This document shows, piece after piece, positions 5,680-7,821 of a DNA stretch of 7,821 bases. Position numbers and translations under genes: made by a program. The stretch is from Clostridiales bacterium UBA1389. Lineage in GTDB: Bacteria; Bacillota; Clostridia; Oscillospirales; CAG-382. The notes below the pieces were generated by a model. The model was not told the origin of the DNA, did not search any database, and saw nothing but the letters and a program-made list of their open reading frames with translations. Positions within the stretch are counted from its first letter, which is position 1; each line of letters opens with the position of its first letter. The stretch covers positions 1 through 7,821 of the forward strand of contig DBQR01000047.1 in NCBI GenBank assembly GCA_002305335.1, given 5' to 3'.

Positions 5680-6786
5680 CTAAACATTAAACCTGAACAG
5701 CACCACGTCGCCGTCTTTCATTATATAGTCCTTGCCTTCGCTGCGGACGAGCCCCGCTTCCCTGGCGGCGTTGAAGGAGCCCTTTTGGATAAGGTCGTCG
5801 TATGCCACCACTTCTGCCCGGATAAAGCCCCGTTCAAAGTCGGTGTGGATCTTTCCCGCGGCGGCAGGCGCTTTAGTGCCGATGGGGATTGTCCAGGCTC
5901 TGACCTCTTTGGGTCCGGCAGTCAGGAAGGACATAAGACCCAAAAGTTTATAGGATGCCCGTATAAGACGGTTCAGGCCGGTATCCTCAAGCCCCATTCC
6001 GCCGTAGATTTCCTTAAGATATAGCTCCCTTTCCTCATCGTCGAGTTCCGAAAGTTCGGCTTCGATGCGGGCGCAGATGGCGATTATTTCGGCACCCTCT
6101 TTTTCTGCCCTTTCCGCCATGGCGGCATAGAGGGGATTGCCGTTTAAACCGTTTCTTAAGCTGTCCTCGTCCACATTGGCGGCGTATATCACCGGCTTTG
6201 CCGAAAGAAGGGGTACTTCCTTAAGTATTTTTTGCTCCTCTTCGGAAAGCTCAACCTCCCTGGCGGAAATTCCTTCGCTTAATTTATTATACACCTTTTC
6301 AAGGACGTCCAGCTCGCTTTTCAGGCTTTGGTCCCCCTTTAACAGCTTTCTGGTCCTGTCAATCCGCCGTTCCATTACTTCGATGTCGGACAGAATAAGC
6401 TCGGTGTTCACCGTATCCGCGTCCCGGACGGGGCTAACGGTGTTTTCCACATGGATAATGTCGGTGTCCTCAAAGCACCTCACCACGTGAACCACGGCGT
6501 CAACCTCCCTTATATGGGAAAGGAATTTGTTTCCCAAACCCTCCCCCTTGGAGGCTCCCTTTACAAGACCGGCTATATCCACGAACTCCACGGTGGCGGG
6601 GGTTATCTTTTCGGGGTCGTATATTTTTGCAAGGGTATCAAGACGGCTGTCGGGAACGGATACCACCCCGACGTTGGGGTTGATGGTACAGAAGGCGTAA
6701 TTTGCCGCCTCGGCGCCTGCCTTGGTAAGGGCGTTGAACAGGGTGGATTTTCCCACGTTGGGAAGCCCTACTATTCCAAGTTTCAT
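5680..6786 (-). CDS. ychF: Obg-like ATPase YchF
   Basis: Conserved ribosome-associated P-loop NTPase, 368 residues, the usual family length. Motifs are P-loop GLPNVGKS (7-14), the NYAFCTINPNVG switch I region (29-40), DIAGLVKGASKGEGLGNKF (70-88) and NVDE (204-207). The last replaces the NKxD guanine motif and is the YchF/OLA1 signature explaining ATP preference. Leu74 stands where Ras-like GTPases have the catalytic Gln, as expected for this hydrophobic-substituted class. Residues about 105-195 form the coiled-coil hairpin, and about 285-368 the TGS domain ending in MKDGDVVLFRFNV. The ATG is preceded by AAGAGGT with a seven-base gap, and its own promoter is at 6823-6852. YchF is widely linked to translation and oxidative stress response. 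Confidence 0.98.
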   Translation of the reverse strand: MKLGIVGLPNVGKSTLFNALTKAGAEAANYAFCTINPNVGVVSVPDSRLDTLAKIYDPEKITPATVEFVDIAGLVKGASKGEGLGNKFLSHIREVDAVVHVVRCFEDTDIIHVENTVSPVRDADTVNTELILSDIEVMERRIDRTRKLLKGDQSLKSELDVLEKVYNKLSEGISAREVELSEEEQKILKEVPLLSAKPVIYAANVDEDSLRNGLNGNPLYAAMAERAEKEGAEIIAICARIEAELSELDDEERELYLKEIYGGMGLEDTGLNRLIRASYKLLGLMSFLTAGPKEVRAWTIPIGTKAPAAAGKIHTDFERGFIRAEVVAYDDLIQKGSFNAAREAGLVRSEGKDYIMKDGDVVLFRFNV

Positions 6787-6822
6787 AAATTTTACCTCTT
6801 ATAATGCTTTTATATTGCATTC

Positions 6823-6852
6823 ATTATACAACCGTTTGAGCTGCCTTTGCAA
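6823..6852 (-). promoter_or_regulatory. Promoter of ychF
   Basis: On the minus strand TTGCAA (6852-6847) is followed 18 bases later by a perfect TATAAT (6828-6823), predicting a start near 6816 and a leader of about 30 bases before the ychF ATG. A TATAAG further downstream is too close to the start codon to be preferred. Confidence 0.6.
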
Positions 6853-6933
6853 TATATAAGTTTAATACATAATTTATACTTCCGATATTTTAATAAAAAT
6901 ATATAATAATTAAACTTTTTTTGCAAAAAGGTA

Positions 6934-6962
6934 TTGACATTATGGATTTTATATGATATAGT
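6934..6962 (+). promoter_or_regulatory. Promoter of the response regulator gene
   Basis: TTGACA (6934-6939) and TATAGT (6957-6962) are separated by exactly 17 bases, predicting a start near 6969 and a leader of about 64 bases. Just upstream is an AT-rich tract and an inverted repeat CTTTTT/AAAAAG (6915-6920 with 6925-6930), which may act as an UP element or an operator; no known regulator site is recognised. Confidence 0.75.
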
Positions 6963-7032
6963 GATGTCAGAAAGCAAAACATGTGTTAATTTTTTAATTG
7001 TAAATTCAAATGACATTTAGGAGGATATTGCA

Positions 7033-7722
7033 ATGATGACGAAAATATTGGTTGTTGACGACGACAGCAACATCTGCGAACTTTTAAGAATGTATCTCGA
7101 AAAAGAGGGATATGAGGTTAAAACCGCTTCCGACGGCGTTGAGGGGGTAACCGCCTTCCGCATGTACGAACCCGATTTAGTGCTTTTGGACATAATGCTC
7201 CCCAAAAAGGACGGCTGGCAGGTCTGCCGGGAAATAAGGGAACATTCCTCAAAGCCCATAATCATGATTACCGCCAAGGGCGAAACCATCGACAAGGTTT
7301 TGGGTCTGGAACTGGGCGCCGACGACTTTATTGTAAAACCCCTTGACATGAAAGAGGTTTTCGCAAGAATCAAAGCCGTTTTACGCCGGTACGCCAAGCA
7401 CGACACCGCCGACGGCGAGCTTATCAAGTTTGAAAACATAGAAATATCCCTTCAGAAGTATGAGCTTAAAATCAAAGGCAAGGTGGTTGACCTTCCCCCC
7501 AAGGAACTTGAACTTATCTACTTCCTTGCCGCCAACTACAACCGGGTGTTCACCCGGGACCAGCTCCTTGACAAGGTTTGGGGCTTTGACTATCTGGGCG
7601 ACTCAAGAACCGTTGACGTTCACATTAAGCGTCTGCGTGAAAAGCTTGAAGGCGCCAGCGACAAGTGGTCACTTAAAACCGTCTGGGGAGTGGGCTACAA
7701 GTTTGAGGTCCTTTCGGAATAA
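7033..7722 (+). CDS. OmpR/PhoB-family response regulator, apparently without an adjacent kinase
   Basis: DNA-binding transcription factor of a two-component system, 229 residues. The receiver domain (1-120) has the acidic pair Asp10-Asp11, the phosphate-accepting Asp53 in LLDIMLP, Thr80 in MITAKG and Lys102 in VKPLD, so it looks fully phosphorylatable. The C-terminal winged-helix domain (about 130-226) carries PPKELELIYFLA, the RTVDVHIKRLREKL recognition helix and the terminal VWGVGYKFE hairpin. AGGAGG (7019-7024) lies eight bases before the ATG; a second ATG follows at 7036 with worse spacing. In this family the histidine kinase gene usually follows within a few bases, but here 48 bases lead into a strong hairpin and the window then ends. 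Target genes are unknown; the divergent ychF promoter is close but no operator is evident. Confidence 0.95.
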   Translation: MMTKILVVDDDSNICELLRMYLEKEGYEVKTASDGVEGVTAFRMYEPDLVLLDIMLPKKDGWQVCREIREHSSKPIIMITAKGETIDKVLGLELGADDFIVKPLDMKEVFARIKAVLRRYAKHDTADGELIKFENIEISLQKYELKIKGKVVDLPPKELELIYFLAANYNRVFTRDQLLDKVWGFDYLGDSRTVDVHIKRLREKLEGASDKWSLKTVWGVGYKFEVLSE

Positions 7723-7770
7723 TTAAGAATATTTCTCAGAAGATAGCTTTTTCATGTATTCTTCCTTTCA

Positions 7771-7810
7771 TAATAAATGCCGGGTGTTTTACCCGGTATT
7801 TATTATTAAA
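7771..7810 (+). terminator. Strong hairpin terminator after the response regulator gene
   Basis: A 15-pair stem (7771-7785 with 7791-7805, one G-U pair) with a GC-rich core GCCGGGT/ACCCGGT and a GTTTT loop lies about 50 bases after the stop codon. The 3' arm itself is T-rich (TATTTATTATT), so the A-T base of the stem provides the U-rich segment. Its symmetry also allows it to end transcription from the other side. Confidence 0.8.
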
Positions 7811-7821
7811 ATACCTATTGG

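Noticed and set aside
6451..6804. 117-codon plus-strand open frames opposite ychF (also 5677-6024 and 6137-6490)
   Set aside because: They are antisense to the highly conserved ychF and show no recognisable protein features.
1..7821. CRISPR arrays, tRNA or rRNA genes, insertion sequences
   Set aside because: No regularly spaced repeats, cloverleaf-like sequence, rRNA segments, transposase motifs or terminal inverted repeats were seen.

Overview
The window looks like a low-to-mid GC Firmicute, most likely an anaerobic Clostridia-type gut or environmental bacterium. The reasons are AGGAGG-type ribosome binding sites, TTGACA/TATAAT-type promoters, a Cheo-box (Gram-positive type) LexA site, a flavin reductase-rubredoxin protein of the kind used by strict anaerobes, and clostridial-style Mrp and DrrAB-type ABC proteins. 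No species can be named from the sequence alone.

Layout, left to right. (1) Positions 2-1594 (+) hold the 3' part of an alkaline phosphatase gene whose N-terminus lies outside the window, followed by an intrinsic terminator. (2) Positions 1711-2072 are a non-obvious intergenic stretch. It carries a near-ideal sigma-A promoter with a perfect LexA operator in its spacer, a second palindrome just after the predicted start of transcription, a 42-codon small ORF with its own ribosome binding site, and then a separate weaker promoter. (3) Positions 2073-3838 (+) are a two-gene ABC exporter operon (ATPase plus six-helix permease, overlapping by ATGA). (4) A strong bidirectional terminator separates this from the convergent minus-strand genes. 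(5) On the minus strand, read right to left: ychF (6786-5680), a deleted remnant of a Schlafen/AlbA_2-type ATP-binding protein (5614-5405), an Mrp/NBP35 Fe-S carrier ATPase (5346-4483), and a flavin reductase-rubredoxin fusion (4505-3900) that overlaps mrp by 23 bases. (6) A divergent 246-bp region carries promoters for ychF and for an OmpR-family response regulator (7033-7722, +). The regulator ends at a 15-bp hairpin with no sensor kinase in view.

How the parts work together. The exporter is a self-contained ATPase/permease pair. mrp and the flavin reductase-rubredoxin gene appear translationally coupled, which links Fe-S cluster handling to a rubredoxin electron carrier, probably for oxygen or nitric oxide detoxification or another redox task. 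The most unusual part is the short SOS-type transcription unit at 1738-1944: its regulation is clear from sequence, but its product (a basic 42-residue peptide or a structured RNA) is not recognised. The other genes belong to known families.
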